In this document: piece by piece, positions 33,151-46,076 of the stretch
Layout: the number at the start of each line of letters is the position of its first letter
Numbering within the stretch: position 1 is the stretch's first letter
Assembly (NCBI RefSeq): GCF_000276665.1
Contig: NW_004955426.1
Span: forward strand, 24,150,820 to 24,214,819
DNA: 64,000 nucleotides
Direction of reading: 5' to 3'
Source of the DNA: Chinchilla lanigera
Lineage: Eukaryota > Chordata > Mammalia > Rodentia > Chinchillidae
Position numbers and translations under genes: made by a program
The notes under the pieces: generated by a model
Told to the model about the DNA's origin: nothing
What the model saw: only the letters and a program-made list of their open reading frames with translations
Database searches by the model: none

Positions 33151-36124
33151 AAGGACAAAATTACTCAACCGCTATCAGCGCTCAAGTTTGCTGAAGATGA
33201 TTCTTGAAACTTGTTCTGTCTTAACATACAATAGAAACCAGAGAGCCAATCTCTTATCCCAGTGAAAATTGCTTCATTTGTCACTCAGCAGTGAGACTGA
33301 GGGAAATATTGAATTGTTCTTACAGATCACATTAGATTATGGATCACACCGTTGCAACAGGTTTAGTGTGAACTCAGAACTCAGACTTTTCAGGGTGAAA
33401 AGTCTCACAGTTAATTCGTCCCTGAGAGCGCATAAGGACCTAGTGCCGGGTGAAAATGTGTTTGTAGTTTTGTGAAGGCAACTCTTTTCCTTCTTGGTTT
33501 TCTTAATCCAGACCACAACTACACTTGCTGTTGAATGATTGCTCTTCCAGAAGCATCCAGAGGTATATATAATTGTATACTGGGTTAATCCCTCAAAGCT
33601 AAAAAGAACTTACTTATGTTTTGATATAAGTACTTCTGTGGTATGCTAAAATAATTTAATTGTTCTTTTTTTTTCCTCTGGGATATGGGGTTTTTGGAGT
33701 TGATATCCTAGTAAACTCATCAACATAATTTTTGGTTTGTTGTTTAAACATTTTCAGGGTTTGTAAACCAGTATAATTTGGCAGGCCTATAAGGTAAAGT
33801 TAAAGCTCACTTAAACCAGAAAGCAGGGAATCTGACTTGAATCTTTATATTAGAAAAGTCATGATCAAATGGAGGTCCTTTTAGAAATTATTTTTATTTT
33901 TAGCTGATGCATAACAATTATGTATGTCCAATCTAGAGGTACTAATGTGAATGTAAAAGCAATTTTTTATACACATAAATCATACTATCTTGGATTTTTT
34001 TCTTTCAAAATTTCAGGGTAAAAGTAACTCTATGTTATTTGGTTCATCCAATCATATTTAAAGTTGATGATTACAACAGATATTAGTGGGAGTATATGGA
34101 TTCATAGTTTTAATTAAGGCAGAGTCACCTCGGTGAAATTTATTGACTTTTTCCTGCTCCTGATTTGCAAAACTCATGGTATTTTTATATAAAATAGGAT
34201 AAGCATATTGTTATTAAAGTTAAATAAAAACATTGCTAATTTTAAAGTTATTGAATTAAAATATGATATTATTAGGTCTTTATAGGCTTTGATAGATAAT
34301 TTTGAGTGTTCTAGAAAAATTGCTTTAATATATATGAAGAAATTTCATTATTTTATGGTTTTACTTCTACTTTAATTCCCATTTCTAATAAAAATTCATT
34401 CAGACTTGCCATACTTTGAATGTTTGCTTGTTTTTTCTTATCCTGGGGATTGCTACTATCATTGGTGTACACATTATGCAAAATTAATTATAATAATGTA
34501 ATGTAATGGTCATTATACTAAAGTTTGGGCAATAAAAGTACCTTTCACTATATGTATTAACTTCTGAATTATATATGTATATATTTCACAACTTGTCTAA
34601 ACATCCCTGGCACACCAAAAGAATGATGTGTTATAGTAATTTAACACTCTGCCTTTGATATTTTACTCATTTTTTGTTAAATAAAGCCCATAGCTTCACA
34701 AATATTTTGTATTATTGTTTTGTAGGCACATTTGGCAATGTAGGAGGAAGGTCATCTTTAATGAGTTTGCCGTCTGATTCATACCTTTTAAACAAATAGG
34801 ACAGATAGTATGTGGGCCTCCATCTTTCCAAAGCTTTTCGAACGTTTCCAGCTAGGTTTTAAACAGACCAGGTATGGTTTGAATTCTATCTCTGCCAGAT
34901 GTGTAGAAAGAGCTATTTTTCTCTGGGTGGTTTATTAATGTGAGAATACTAAAAAGACTATACTTTTTCATGGACTCAGACTGAAATATGGTATAGGAAC
35001 CAGTTTATAGTGTTCTAAACTTGTGAGATAAATTATTTAAGTGCCTTTTGAAAATATAAGAAGTTATTTATTGTTTTGTGATGAACCTAGATGTTGTTTG
35101 AATTATCTATCCATATGCATCCAAGAAAGCACATCTCATGAAAAAGTTACTGATTATTCATTATTTTTTGGGTTATATACTATATATCCTTTTGTGAGAA
35201 AGTTCCACGTGGCATATCAGTTTCATCTGAAGAGTGACCACAAAGGACATCAGTGATGAAACTTTCTGATCGCTCAATATTTCTTCCCTACGCAATTGTT
35301 TGGTTCCCTTTACTTGTCCTCATTGATGCCAGGAACTAGTGTCATTGCTGTTTGAGTGTAGTACTTTGATGTCTGACTCAAGTGAAAACCTTGTGACTTT
35401 ACTATCTACAGTAAAATTTGGTCCTAAAATTTCAGGACTTACCTTAAAGATTTCTACAGTTCATTTTTCTTTTACTTTTCTTATATTCCCTGCTCTTTAC
35501 TGTTTTGAATCATTACAATCTTTACTTTCAAATAATTCATAACTTACACAGTTTTACATACTCCCCTCTTCCAAGTTCAATCAGTTTTGCAGGAATAGTT
35601 GTAGTGTTAGTGAAAGGTGCTCTACCATCAGGTGAGGTTACTGGGGACTGCCCCATGCTGTCTCATCGAGTGCTTTGGGTACTTTCTTTACCTCTCTGGG
35701 TCATCGACATTATTTGTGAAATGTGTATCACAGTGAATAGGCCTTTAGGAGATTTGCAGTGCCACAGTTTTCTGAATCATTACTGTGATTTTAGGTATTC
35801 ACATTGGAAGCTCATTTGTACATTTAAAGAATAACAGGTGCATATTTAAATCGATATGTAAACTGCTACATAGAGGAAGAATAATTTAAACTTATTTTTC
35901 CTTCAACTGCTTCTTTTTAAATTCAAAGAATGCTACACAGTTTTACTCCTGTAAAAGGCAGTAAATAGTATTCTTCTGGGGTTTTGTGGTGTGTGCGATT
36001 GTAAAAGCACTGCTCTTTTCATATCACCCTTAATTGCTATGCATTAAAGATTCCTTACATACTGCTATTCTTTTAGCAATAGTTCCTATTCTATTGAGAT
36101 GTTACTCAGCTCCAATGCATAATC
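33151..36124. other. Unassigned AT-rich sequence with possible L1 trace
   Basis: 33885-34000 ('tagctgatgcataacaatta') weakly resembles reverse L1 3' sequence. Otherwise no gene or repeat is recognised, and the part from 34150 to 34720 is very AT-rich. Confidence 0.4.
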
Positions 36125-36260
36125 TTTTAAAAATAAGAGTTTTATTGATCTGTAACTTACATATTATACAATTCTGACCCATTTAAAGTGTGTCATTTAA
36201 AGATTTTACGGTGTGATACAGGGTAAACTACACCTCAAAGTCAAGATGTGACTGAATTAC
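36125..36260 (-). mobile_element. Possible LINE-1 3' terminal fragment
   Basis: 'gagttttattgatctgtaac' with 'acatattatacaattctgac' and 'tttaaagtgtg' follows the reverse of an old L1 3' UTR end. Strongly diverged. Confidence 0.45.
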
Positions 36261-36312
36261 AATTTCATACTCAGATTAAATAATGCCATAAATTAAATGT
36301 ATGTCTTCTACT

Positions 36313-36397
36313 TTTTCTTTTTGTGGTGCCAGAAATCAAACTCAGGACCTTGCGCTTGCAATGCAGGCACTGTGCCATTGAGCTGTATTCCTGGCCG
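36313..36397 (-). mobile_element. ID-type SINE
   Basis: T-rich tail, then 'tggtgccagaaatcaaactc', 'accttgcgcttgcaatgcag' and 'gagctgtattcctggcc': a reverse ID. Confidence 0.85.
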
Positions 36398-36478
36398 GTT
36401 ACTTGTTTTATACAAGCTTTGTAATGACCTCTCCCTGTCAGTACTTTGCAGCATGTGTGAGCATGGATACACACACGC

Positions 36479-36482
36479 ATGT

Positions 36483-36520
<38 letters not shown>
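36479..36520. repeat. (CA)n microsatellite
   Basis: About 19 CA units. The flanking sequence (36468-36488) is a degenerate 'acacacgcatgtgcacac'. Confidence 0.97.
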
Positions 36521-36522
<2 letters not shown>

Positions 36523-37200
36523 TTTGTTGAGTTGGCAAGAGCAACAAAAATAATGTGGAAACATTTTTTGTAGATATTTATTGTGTTAATGTCTTTTAGA
36601 AAACAATATTATACAGAAAGCAGTATGACATAAGAGAGTATAAACCAGTTATTTAGGAAGGGTAGCATTCATCCCACAGATACAAAATAAAAGAAATCTC
36701 CTGAGTGTTAAGGGATCTTGGTTCCTATTGTGATGTTCAAAGGTGTATGTCTGAACCATATTTCTATTATAAAATTAGAATACATATGACATATTTTATT
36801 CATTTTCTTCTAAGTGTCACAGCACTATTTTTAGAGAACCAATAAACAGAAATTCAGTGTTACACATTATCTTCCAAAATATACATCATCTCTGATTCAA
36901 ATATTGCCTTTAAAATCACTTTTCTTCTTTTTACCCACAAACACACACTCATATTCAACATATCTTGGCACAAGCCCTCAGATTTCAAAAGTCTTGTGGT
37001 ACTAAAGACGGGATTAAAAATACTGCTGAGAGTGACAAGAAAATGAGTGACTCAAAGCAGATGGTAAAAAATAATTTCACAAGTCAGGTGGTTTCTAATT
37101 TCTTGCCTTCATAAATATTGAAAGAAGACATAATAAAATTTTCAGCCAATAGAGCAATAAAAGTAATTTCAGTGAAAGGCCACTGTGTGCCTTTTGCCAT

Positions 37201-37297
37201 ATTTTTTTGTTTGTTTGTTTTTGGTACCAGGAATTGAACTCAGAACCTTGAGCTTGCCAGGGTAGTGCTGTGCTGCTGAAGTATATCCCTAGCCTTG
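37201..37297 (-). mobile_element. ID-type SINE
   Basis: A (TTTG)n tail, then 'tttggtaccaggaattgaac' and 'gaagtatatccctagcc': a reverse ID element. No convincing target duplication was found. Confidence 0.88.
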
Positions 37298-37444
37298 GCA
37301 TAAAGTTTAGAGCTTGAATCATAGAAAGACATCTTATGTTTATGGACCTGAAGATATTAATATATGTGTATATTATCTTAAGTGATCTAGAAATTCATGA
37401 AAATTCCTCTAAAAAACAAAAAAGTATTTTCACAGGAGTGAAGT

Positions 37445-38856
37445 AAAGAATTGTAAATTCATCTGAGACTAGAAAAGACTCATAACAGTCAAAAAATTAT
37501 TGAGAAAGAACAAAATTGGAGGGCTCACATTTCCTGATGTCAAAACATAGTACAAAGCCACACTATTTAAAATAGTATGGTATTGGCATAAGGATAGAAA
37601 TATAGAACAGAATAGAGGGCTCAGAATAAACTTATGTGTGCATAATTAATTGATCTCTGACATGGGACCAAGAAAGTCCAATGGGGAAAATATAGTATAG
37701 TCAGTGAATTGGGCCACAAAAACTACATATCCACATGCAAAAAAATGAAATTAGCCCACTAATTTAAAAATCAATTTAAAATGGAGTAAAGACTAAAAGT
37801 AGGACTTAGAAGTCTAAAAATTTTACAAAAATATAGAGTGAAATCTTCATGACATTGGGCTTTACAATGATACTTTGAGTAGGATAACAAAGCAAAAATT
37901 TGAAATTTAGAAATGGAACTATAATAAACTAAGATGTTTCTTCATAATAAAGGAGACACTCAACAAAGTGAATAGACAATTTTAAGGAATGGGAAAAATA
38001 CTTGAAAACCATTGACCTGATAAGGAATTAACATACAAAGAATTACTTTTATTCAATAGCCAAAACCACATTTTTAAATGAGCAAAGTACTTGAATAGAT
38101 ATTTCTTTGAAGAAGACAGGCTAATGTACAACAAAAAGATATACAATCATTAGGGAAATACATATTAACATTGCAATGAAATATTAGCAAACACCTGTTA
38201 GGATGACCATTATAAAAATAATAAGCATCAGTGAAGATAAGAAAACATCAGAACCACTGTACACTTTGAGTGTGCATAAAATGATACCTCCAATAATTAA
38301 AAGTGGGATTGCTGCATGAACCTGAAACTCCATTTCTTGGCATACACAGCCAAGGAAGTAAAGCAGGGTCTAGATTTGTACATTCGTGACTGTAGCAGTG
38401 TTATTTATCATATTGGTGTCCATTGATGAAAGGATGGGCAAAATGTGCGATACATGCACATACATTCAATGAGATATTAACCTAAAAAGGAAAGAATTTC
38501 TGACATACGCTATCACGTGGGTAAACCTGAAGGTCACTATGGTAAGTGAAAAAAGCCAGTAAAAAAAAGACAAATACTTGTTTGACTTCACGTATCTGAG
38601 TACCTATTTTACTCAAAATCAGAGACAGAAAATGGCACAGCGGTTGGTAGCAACTAAGGGGAATGTTTGGGAGTTATTGTTTAACAGACAGGTAGTTCAG
38701 TTTTGCAAGATGCAAAGAGATCTTGAGATCGAAGGCAGTGATGATCACACAATAATATCAATGTATATAATGTCACTGAACCATACACTTACGGTGGTAA
38801 GATGGTAAATAGTGTGGTTTATGTATTTCACCACAATAAAAACTTGAAAAAATACA
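37445..38856 (+). mobile_element. LINE-1 ORF2 C-terminus and 3' UTR, old copy
   Basis: Landmarks in order: 'gaacaaaattggagggctca', 'agtatggtattggcataagg', 'ggcttaca'-like text near 37860, 'ccattgacctgataaggaat' and the terminal 'ttcaccacaataaaaacttg'. All frames are broken. This 3' end differs from the copies at 11.6, 24.4 and 62 kb, so it belongs to an older L1 subfamily. Confidence 0.85.
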
Positions 38857-39002
38857 AGTTTTGCTTAACTAACTTAGCTAGTCATGTTCAGGTATAAATT
38901 TTCAAAAAATGTCAAGATGTAAAATACCTTTAAAACCAGCAAATTCTAACAATAAATATACGCAAAATGATAAGAATATCATAAAAACAGAAATAATCAC
39001 AG

Positions 39003-39408
39003 CTTGCACTGAGTTCATACTATGTCCCAAGTCTCTTCAGAACTATGCTGTTCAGTTAGAAAATCCCTACTACCTTGATTAGTGAAACTGAATTATTTCT
39101 AACGTTTTAAAATTATTTTTTATTCTCTTTAATTATTTGATCAATCTTGCATTCTTATATCTGGTAATCTGAGCAACTTATTTGAAGATAACAGTACGTA
39201 ATATAACAACCGTTGTTAACTTACTATCACCTTGCTTTGAAATTCTGTTTCATTTTTATTATTTTTGTGTTGTTTTGTTTTTGTCTTGGTTATTGTTATT
39301 TTGTTTTCTTTTCTCTTTAAAATAAAAAAAGAACTACTTTAGTTCCCATTTTGCAGAAGGAGAAACTGAAATGGTGTGGAAACATACACAGGGTATCACA
39401 GTAACCCA
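39003..39408 (-). mobile_element. MIR SINE split by an L1
   Basis: The left part (39003-39110: 'gagttcatactatgtcccaa') and right part (39332-39408: 'agttcccattttgcagaagg') are adjoining parts of a reverse-strand MIR, separated by an L1 3' end. Confidence 0.7.
39118..39331 (+). mobile_element. LINE-1 3' UTR end, severely truncated
   Basis: About 210 bp: 'tttgatcaatcttgcattct' to 'ttctctttaaaataaaaaaa'. The same family as the copies at 11581 and 62183. Inserted within the MIR. Confidence 0.85.
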
Positions 39409-39809
39409 ATGATAGACAGTATCATAATTCCATCTTTTAGTCTAACAAAATAATAGCTGTGATCATCACTAGTATTCTCTGGGTAATATTAAACAAAAGA
39501 TTGGCTTTGCAGTCCTCTAGGGTTTGGTTTTCAGTTAAGTCACAAATATTAAATACTTGCGAATAAAAGGTCAGATCCCACAGTCCTATGTAGAGAGCCA
39601 CACATCTCTCCCTCAGCACAGTCTGTCTCTAGAGAGAGAACCCTGGTTACACAGGAGACAAATGCCGTAGGAATGGGACAAAGATCACCACTACTAAATC
39701 AGGTAGGGTAAAATCTTCAGATGCTGGAATGTGTAGATAGGCACTACACAGGAAATTGTCTGCAGTAATAAAATGCCTTGGTGGGACTACAAAGAAATTA
39801 AATGTACTT

Positions 39810-40640
39810 TTATTTTTTTCTCTTTAAAATTTTTTAAAAATTTTTTTGGTACATTTTAGATATACCTAATGATCACATTCACTATAGGGAATTTGTGCCT
39901 GTACATGATATATCTTGTTTCTTTTTTTTTTTCCTATCTCTCTCCCCTCCCTTCAACCTCTCTTTACTTCCTTATTTACAAAAGCTTTGTTTCCATTTTT
40001 CCTTCTATTTTCTTTTTATTCTTATTCCTTTCGTCCTGTCCCCTCCCTCCTCCCTTGTTCCTCTTCCCATTTGAACATTTTTCCCCATTTCCCAATATCT
40101 ATTATACATTTTGTTCCTTATTTACAGTTTCAGTTTCTTATACCACAGAAACAATGAGGTATTTACACATGTGTGTCTGATTTATTTCACTTAATAATAT
40201 GGTGTCAAGGTGCATCCATTGAGTTAGAAAGGTCTCAAGCTTACCATGCTCTATGGCAGAGCATTACTCCGCTGCATAAAAAATGTACCTGTTAGTCCTT
40301 TGAGAAACAGCTGGCAAAAATTTTTTCCCACACTGTGAGCTGTCTCTTCACTTTGTCTAATTTTTTTGCAGCCTGAGAGCTTTTTAAGAAGATGAGATCG
40401 CAGGTGTTCATTCGTTGTGAGCAGGTTTTTGTTCTCAAAATCTATGCCTACACCTATGTCAAGAGTTCTACATATTCTATCTTCCAGCAGATGTAGTGTT
40501 TCTGTTTTAATATTAGATCTTTGATCCATTTCGATTTTTAAATGTACATTTAATTGAAGGGACTTTTTTTTTTTTTTGGCAAGTCCACACTCAAATACTA
40601 TTCTGAAATCAGATTTGGTTGCTGACATTAACCTGGAATA
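39810..40640 (-). mobile_element. LINE-1 ORF2 end and 3' UTR with internal deletion
   Basis: The minus-strand frame at 40251-40628 follows L1 ORF2 near its C-terminus (an 'SVGKNFCQLF' segment). It then jumps directly to the last part of ORF2 ('cagcggagtaatgctctgcc' on the minus strand), omitting roughly the segment kept in the copy at 49150-49850. 39930-40130 is the pyrimidine-rich 3' UTR in reverse. Confidence 0.8.
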
Positions 40641-41690
40641 ATAATAAAAAAACCAATTATAATGTTAAAGTTGATCTGTATCAGTGCCCATCATGCTAAG
40701 GGAGAAAGAGATCAAATTGTGTACCCAATGCTTTTCACGTAAACTGACATTCTGAAATATTTTTAATGTAATAGGAAAGTTTTATGTCAATGTATACTCT
40801 TATATGAGTATGAAAGATTAAAAGAAAATGAAGCATAGGAATTTTTATCTCTTTAATGACAAAATGCTGGCAAAATTTTCTACACATTGCATAATGTTGC
40901 GTGATTTCCTAAGCTATCTTTCACAGGAACTATAGCTAAATATTGTTCTGAGACAATCATATTATAAAGAGAGATTTGTAGATACCACAACAATAAAATG
41001 TGAATTAGAAAAAGAAGTTTCTGGGCCACAGGGAAAGCAATGGAAATCAGCCTAAAAATGTGAGAATTAGAAAGAGAAACACATAAAATTAAGAGGATGA
41101 CAGTGTGATAGTAACATTGTCTGATTTTTTTATGTTTTAAAATAGAATGAAGAAAATAGTGGGTCTTCTAATGAAATAAGAGTTTTTGTTTAAACTTTGG
41201 ATAGACTTATTTTTTGGTTATAAATTAAAATTTTTATAGGGCAATTAATATATATACACGATGTTATAAGTAGAGGTTTATAAAGATTGTGAGGTTGAAG
41301 GTAAACTATGAAATTAATCCAGCTATTATTAATTTGTTAATCATACAAGCAATATTTCACCATTGATTCAACAAATATATGATTAATTATGTGAAATATA
41401 GCAATGAATAAGTATAGAAATTTTTTATTTTATGGAGCTTGTCTACTATTGGAGACAAGGCCAATAAGCAAGTAAATAGGGAAAATTGTGATAAGGAGTA
41501 GAAAGAAAAGACAAGGAGAGGTCGGTCATCAACACAATGGAGACAATTGCACTATAAGATAGGGGGTCGGAGGGAAATTTTCACTGAGAAGATGACGTCT
41601 GAATCAGATCTCAAAGAGATGAGGGGTGCCTCATAGGGATGCCTAACTATTAGGTCAAGTTGCCTAATGGTTACACAATAGGCAGAGAAA
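40641..41690. other. Unassigned AT-rich sequence
   Basis: No gene or repeat is recognised. Confidence 0.45.
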
Positions 41691-42440
41691 GGAATGGAAT
41701 CTTGTCTTTCGCGAAAACATGGACAGAACTGGAGATCACTGTTAAAGTGAAATAAACCAGACACAGAAAGAAAAGTACTGCATCATGTCACCCATATATG
41801 AAATCTAAACAGTTGATTTCAAACAAATTGAGAACAGAATGGTAGTTATCAGAGTCAGGGAAAAATATCGGAAAGGAGAGAACCTGGCAAAGATTCATCG
41901 AGTTCTAAGGTACAGGTATATTGGAATCAGAAGCTCTGGTGTGCTATTACCCAGGAGGATGACCACAGAAAAAAAAATACAGGACAGTTCAAAAAGATAA
42001 AAGGAAATATTTTCAAGCTCATTACCAAAAAGAAATGATATATGTTTAAGAAGATGGTGATGTTTAACCTAATTTCAACATTATGCAATATATACATGTA
42101 TCAAAATTTACAAGGTACCCTATTAACACGTATGATTTTTATGTTTTTAATGTAACAGCTAAAATGTATTTGGAAAGATATATTATTTACAAAGATAATT
42201 GAGATATAGTATCAGTCTAGGTGCCCATGAAGAGATTAGTGGACAAAGAAAACATGGCATATATACACTATGGAGTGTTGTTGAGCTATAATAAAGAATG
42301 AGATCCTGGGAATGGTTTGTGTGGGGATTGGGTGGGTAAAAGCGGGCTAGATTTGACCATGAACCTTGTATACATATGTAGACATATCACTTTGAACCTC
42401 ATTCCTGAGTACATGAATGTGTTAATACATAATAAAATAA
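41691..42440 (+). mobile_element. LINE-1 3' UTR fragments
   Basis: 41695-41980 contains 'acatggacagaactggagat' and 'aacagaatggtagttatcag', standard old-L1 3' sequence. 42210-42440 contains 'tggtaaaagcgggctagat'-type text and the terminal 'aatgtgttaatacataataa'. The stretch between them is AT-rich and less certain; two insertions may be involved. Confidence 0.7.
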
Positions 42441-42450
42441 AATAATTTTT

Positions 42451-43964
42451 ATGACTCTTTTTTAGTGTCTTAGTTTCCTAATAAATATATCAATCTTTGC
42501 TTTCTTACTCAAAGTTAGAGATGATATTAGTGATTTAGGCAGCTGGGCCAATTAGACAATTAATACAATGGTAAAATTAATACAATGGTAAAAAATGACT
42601 CGGGTCAGGGGACCGAGGGCTGGAAACAGAGGGGCCATATCTGCAGCCAGCACTCAGGAAGACAGGAGGAACCTATGTGCTCGATCCTACAGTGCGGAGC
42701 AATTCCACCTCACAGACTGAAAGAGTATCACACAAGAGTATCACCCTGTCAGGCAGTCTCTGACACCAGGAAATGCAGTCATGGGATGACACTGAATGCA
42801 TATTCTCAGAGGTCAGCCTATCCCAGCGATGCCCATTCTGCCAGCAAAACGTGGCTGTTACAATTCTCTGTGTGATCTAATGCATGTGAAATATTTAACT
42901 TATACAAATTTGAACATCTTTATGATAGTTCAGGGCATTGCATCTTTTATACGGCCTGACTTGCACTATTTCTAGTGAATGCAGTATAGAATTCAAAAGC
43001 TAAAGCAAATATCTTTTTCTGTGTGCTTCATTTTCTTAAAATTATTTCAAAGAAATAGCTAGAGAATTTGATAGAGGTTGTAAATAAGAATCATCCAGGG
43101 ATAAGACCCATGCATGAGTCAGCATGAGTCAGCAGTTCAGCGAGCCTGGGAACTGGAAGCGATTTGGAATGTGGTAACTTTCTAACACTTTAATGTGAAC
43201 AAAGCTTTGAACTCTTGCAATTTCAAATGTTTGTGGTTATCTATTTGAGGACAATTTCATAATCCAAAATAATTCAGGGAAAGATCTTTCAGACAGGATA
43301 AAATTTGCTGCTTTGTCACATGAAGAGAAATACCTGACTTGAGTAAGACCACCATGGAGCAGGAATTGTTATTATGTGAAGTCCCAGAGCACCTACTCTA
43401 GGGAACCCTCGGTTTGTCTAGAGAGAAACTCAAAATAAACAATTTCAGAGAAGAATTTGAAAAGTTTATCATCAGAAAACAAGTGAAACTTTCGTTTCTG
43501 AACACTGCAGTCATATGAAGAGGGAATTCCACCTTTCAAGGGAGGAAACTGCATTTTATTTCATCAAATCCATGGAGAATAGGGAATACAGCAATGATCA
43601 ATTAACTACTGTGAAATCCTACTATCAGAGAGCAACCAAGCCGGCCAGTGATTACTCATAACTATTGAACTAATCAGAGATAAAAACAGGGTATTGAGAA
43701 GTTATAAATTCTAAGCAACAAGGAAAGTCAAAGTGATTAATAAATGGAGGAGTAGTCACAGACCAGTCAGAACGGATAAGCGCAGATCTTGAGAGTGAAT
43801 GCCAACTGCAGGTAACCAGTAGAGTTTTGCCATTAATTATCTGTTGAATATTTGTCCGTATTCTGAGTAAGTTCATCTAGTATATTATGATAAGATTGAA
43901 ACCTTAATTTGAAGTAAGTTTATTGAGTAACCCTCTAGTTTTGTGACTTTGTTTGTTGCTCCTC
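42451..43964. other. Unassigned sequence
   Basis: 42585-42875 holds a 96-codon frame in slightly GC-richer DNA with no recognisable product. No other feature is recognised. Confidence 0.4.
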
Positions 43965-44052
43965 CTTTTTGCTTTTGCTGTGCTGGAAATCAAGCCCAGG
44001 GCCTTGTCCATACTAGGTGAAAACTCTTCCAATGAGTTACACCCCAAGCCCA
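43965..44052 (-). mobile_element. ID-type SINE, diverged
   Basis: 'gctggaaatcaagcccaggg' to 'gagttacaccccaagcc', with a T-rich left side: an older reverse ID. Confidence 0.75.
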
Positions 44053-45602
44053 ATAACTCTCCCTCAATGCACAAAATTTCATCCATCTTACTATGTTAGG
44101 GTTTGATCATTGTTTGGAAATTTATACTAACTTTAAAATTTTCAATAAGTAAATAAAGAAGTTAGATAGGGCAAATGAAAATACACCACATCACAATTAT
44201 TTTTTGTTTGACAGTAGGAAAAGAAATTTAAACTGGCACAGTTTATAGGATGTACATAATTAAAAAGCCTCAGCTAGATTATGTGCTTTTCTGTGTCTGA
44301 GTAATGTTCTGTGGTTTGCTTTGGATGCTTGCATAGAGAGATACGATCAGCAAAGTCAGTTTCTTATTTATGGTCCTGTAACTCTAAAAGCAACAAATTG
44401 GAATTATTGATGTAGTGGCTGATATCTCACTCCACTTCTAAATCATACCAGGAGTTATAAATTAGAACTTCATGAACCTGGGTGAGTTCCTCAGCTTCTT
44501 CCTACTTGCTGATGCAGGAGGCCAAAGTTAGCAAGTTCTAATAAACTGTCCAGTCAAATAAACTATGAAGAAAGTATTGCAGATGGAGATGTTTAGGAAA
44601 GAGCAGAAGTTTTTATTTTTTAAAATATTATTCTCCATCCACTTTGCTCTATGATATGAAAGGCTTTTGCTTTTTGTACATAGTTACATCCTTACAAATA
44701 TCCAAAACCTACCCTAGTTTTTTATTCTTATAAAATACCTGAAAGTATGATGTATTAAAAATAGGCACAAATTCTCTTTCACAAGGAGGGAAAAGGTCTG
44801 GAGATTGATTGCACAATACGTGTGTAGTTCACTCTATTGAACAGCACACTTGAAAATAACTAAGGTGAGAAATCTTGTAGGTATTTAGCTATAACTTTAA
44901 TATTACTAAAAAATAGCCAAAAGACAATTAAAAAGCAACCACACAAGCTTGGAAAACATTTCAGCCTTGTTCCTATTGGAAGGCACTGCTAAGAGCATAC
45001 GATCTCGTCAGTCATGAAGCTCCTTGATCAGCTAATCCTTTTAGACAGCGATCCTAATTTATTTATGGTGGAAAAGATACATGCAGTCAGGAACATCACC
45101 TGTTGGTTCAGGGCTACATGCTCAGTCCCAAAACAGTGCCTGGTACTCAGTAGACATACCGAAGACACAGGAATATGTTTCTTACTATCAATGCAACATT
45201 GTTTGCTGGAAGTACTAAAAATATCAGTTTATGAAGACATTTTATAACTCTAAATTCTGGAAAAATTTTATTTTTAGGTTCCATTTTCAAACAAAAGATG
45301 CAGTCCCTTTCAATTTTTTCTTTTTATGAAGCCATCTTTTACATGCCTATCTTTATATCTCCCAAACTGATATTCTGCACAATTTATGGTCCTCTGGAAA
45401 TTTAGAAAATGTGTTGGACAAAGAACAATTTCAGATGTCAGCAACACTAGGAAAATCTGAGCTATATTGTCACAGTTTTTTTTTTTTTTTTGTAGCAGGA
45501 ATTTCCATAAATTCTAAAAACCCAATGAGACCTAGGAACCCTCAAAAGGGGAATTCCACCCTGCTGTGCTTCCCAAACTACTTTATAATAGAACGCATTG
45601 TG
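44053..45602. other. Unassigned; trace of MIR/L2 at 45115-45170
   Basis: 'ccaaaacagtgcctggtact' with 'cagtagacat' is the typical end of MIR or L2 ('cagtgcctggcacatagtag'). The rest is not recognised. A T15 run lies at 45477-45491. Confidence 0.4.
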
Positions 45603-45606
45603 AATG

Positions 45607-45663
<57 letters not shown>

Positions 45664-45690
45664 CAGAGAGAAAGAGACAGAGGCAGAGAC
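45603..45690. repeat. (TG)n(GA)n(CAGAGA)n compound microsatellite
   Basis: TG units, then GA, then repeated 'acagag' hexamers. It ends just before the LTR at 45702. Frames through it on both strands are repeat artefacts. Confidence 0.95.
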
Positions 45691-45701
45691 AAGAGAAACA
45701 G

Positions 45702-46076
45702 TGTTAAGGTTTGTATCTGGATGTCCTCCCAAAGTCTCATGCAGTCATATGGCGGGATTTTAGAGTTTATGATTGATCCATGATCCAATGCTGTGATTAT
45801 GGATGTGAGTGTTACACCTGCCCCGGGATGGATAGTTTGCATATGTAAGGGAGAGAAAGAGGCTGCCAGCTTTATCTCCTCCATTTTGCTCTTGCTGCAT
45901 TTGCTATTTTCTGCCACCAAGAACTGTTGCCCTCTGACATGTACCACTCACTCTGCCTTGGAGCCAGTCAAGTGTGGACTGAAACTTCCACAAACTGTAA
46001 GCTAAATAAACCTGTCTTCCTTAATTTTGTGCTTCGGGTATTTTGTTCCAGCAATGAGAGAAATGTAACTGAGACA
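45702..46076 (+). mobile_element. MaLR-type solo LTR
   Basis: A 375-bp TG...CA element: 'tgttaaggtttgtatctgga', 'aaactgtaagctaaataaac' (poly-A signal region) and the end 'gtaactgagaca'. Flanking 5-mers are 'aacag' and 'gacag', a near-match as expected for a 5-bp target duplication. Confidence 0.8.

Noticed and set aside
36479..36520. Possible CRISPR-like or other regular array
   Set aside because: Simple CA dinucleotide repeat with no spacers; no CRISPR structure exists in the window.
42585..42875. 96-codon frame in GC-richer DNA
   Set aside because: Low-complexity-free but unrecognised, with no splice or promoter support; too short to call.
45462..45947. 161-codon minus-strand frame
   Set aside because: It spans an LTR and a compound microsatellite (Leu/Ser/Cys repeats).
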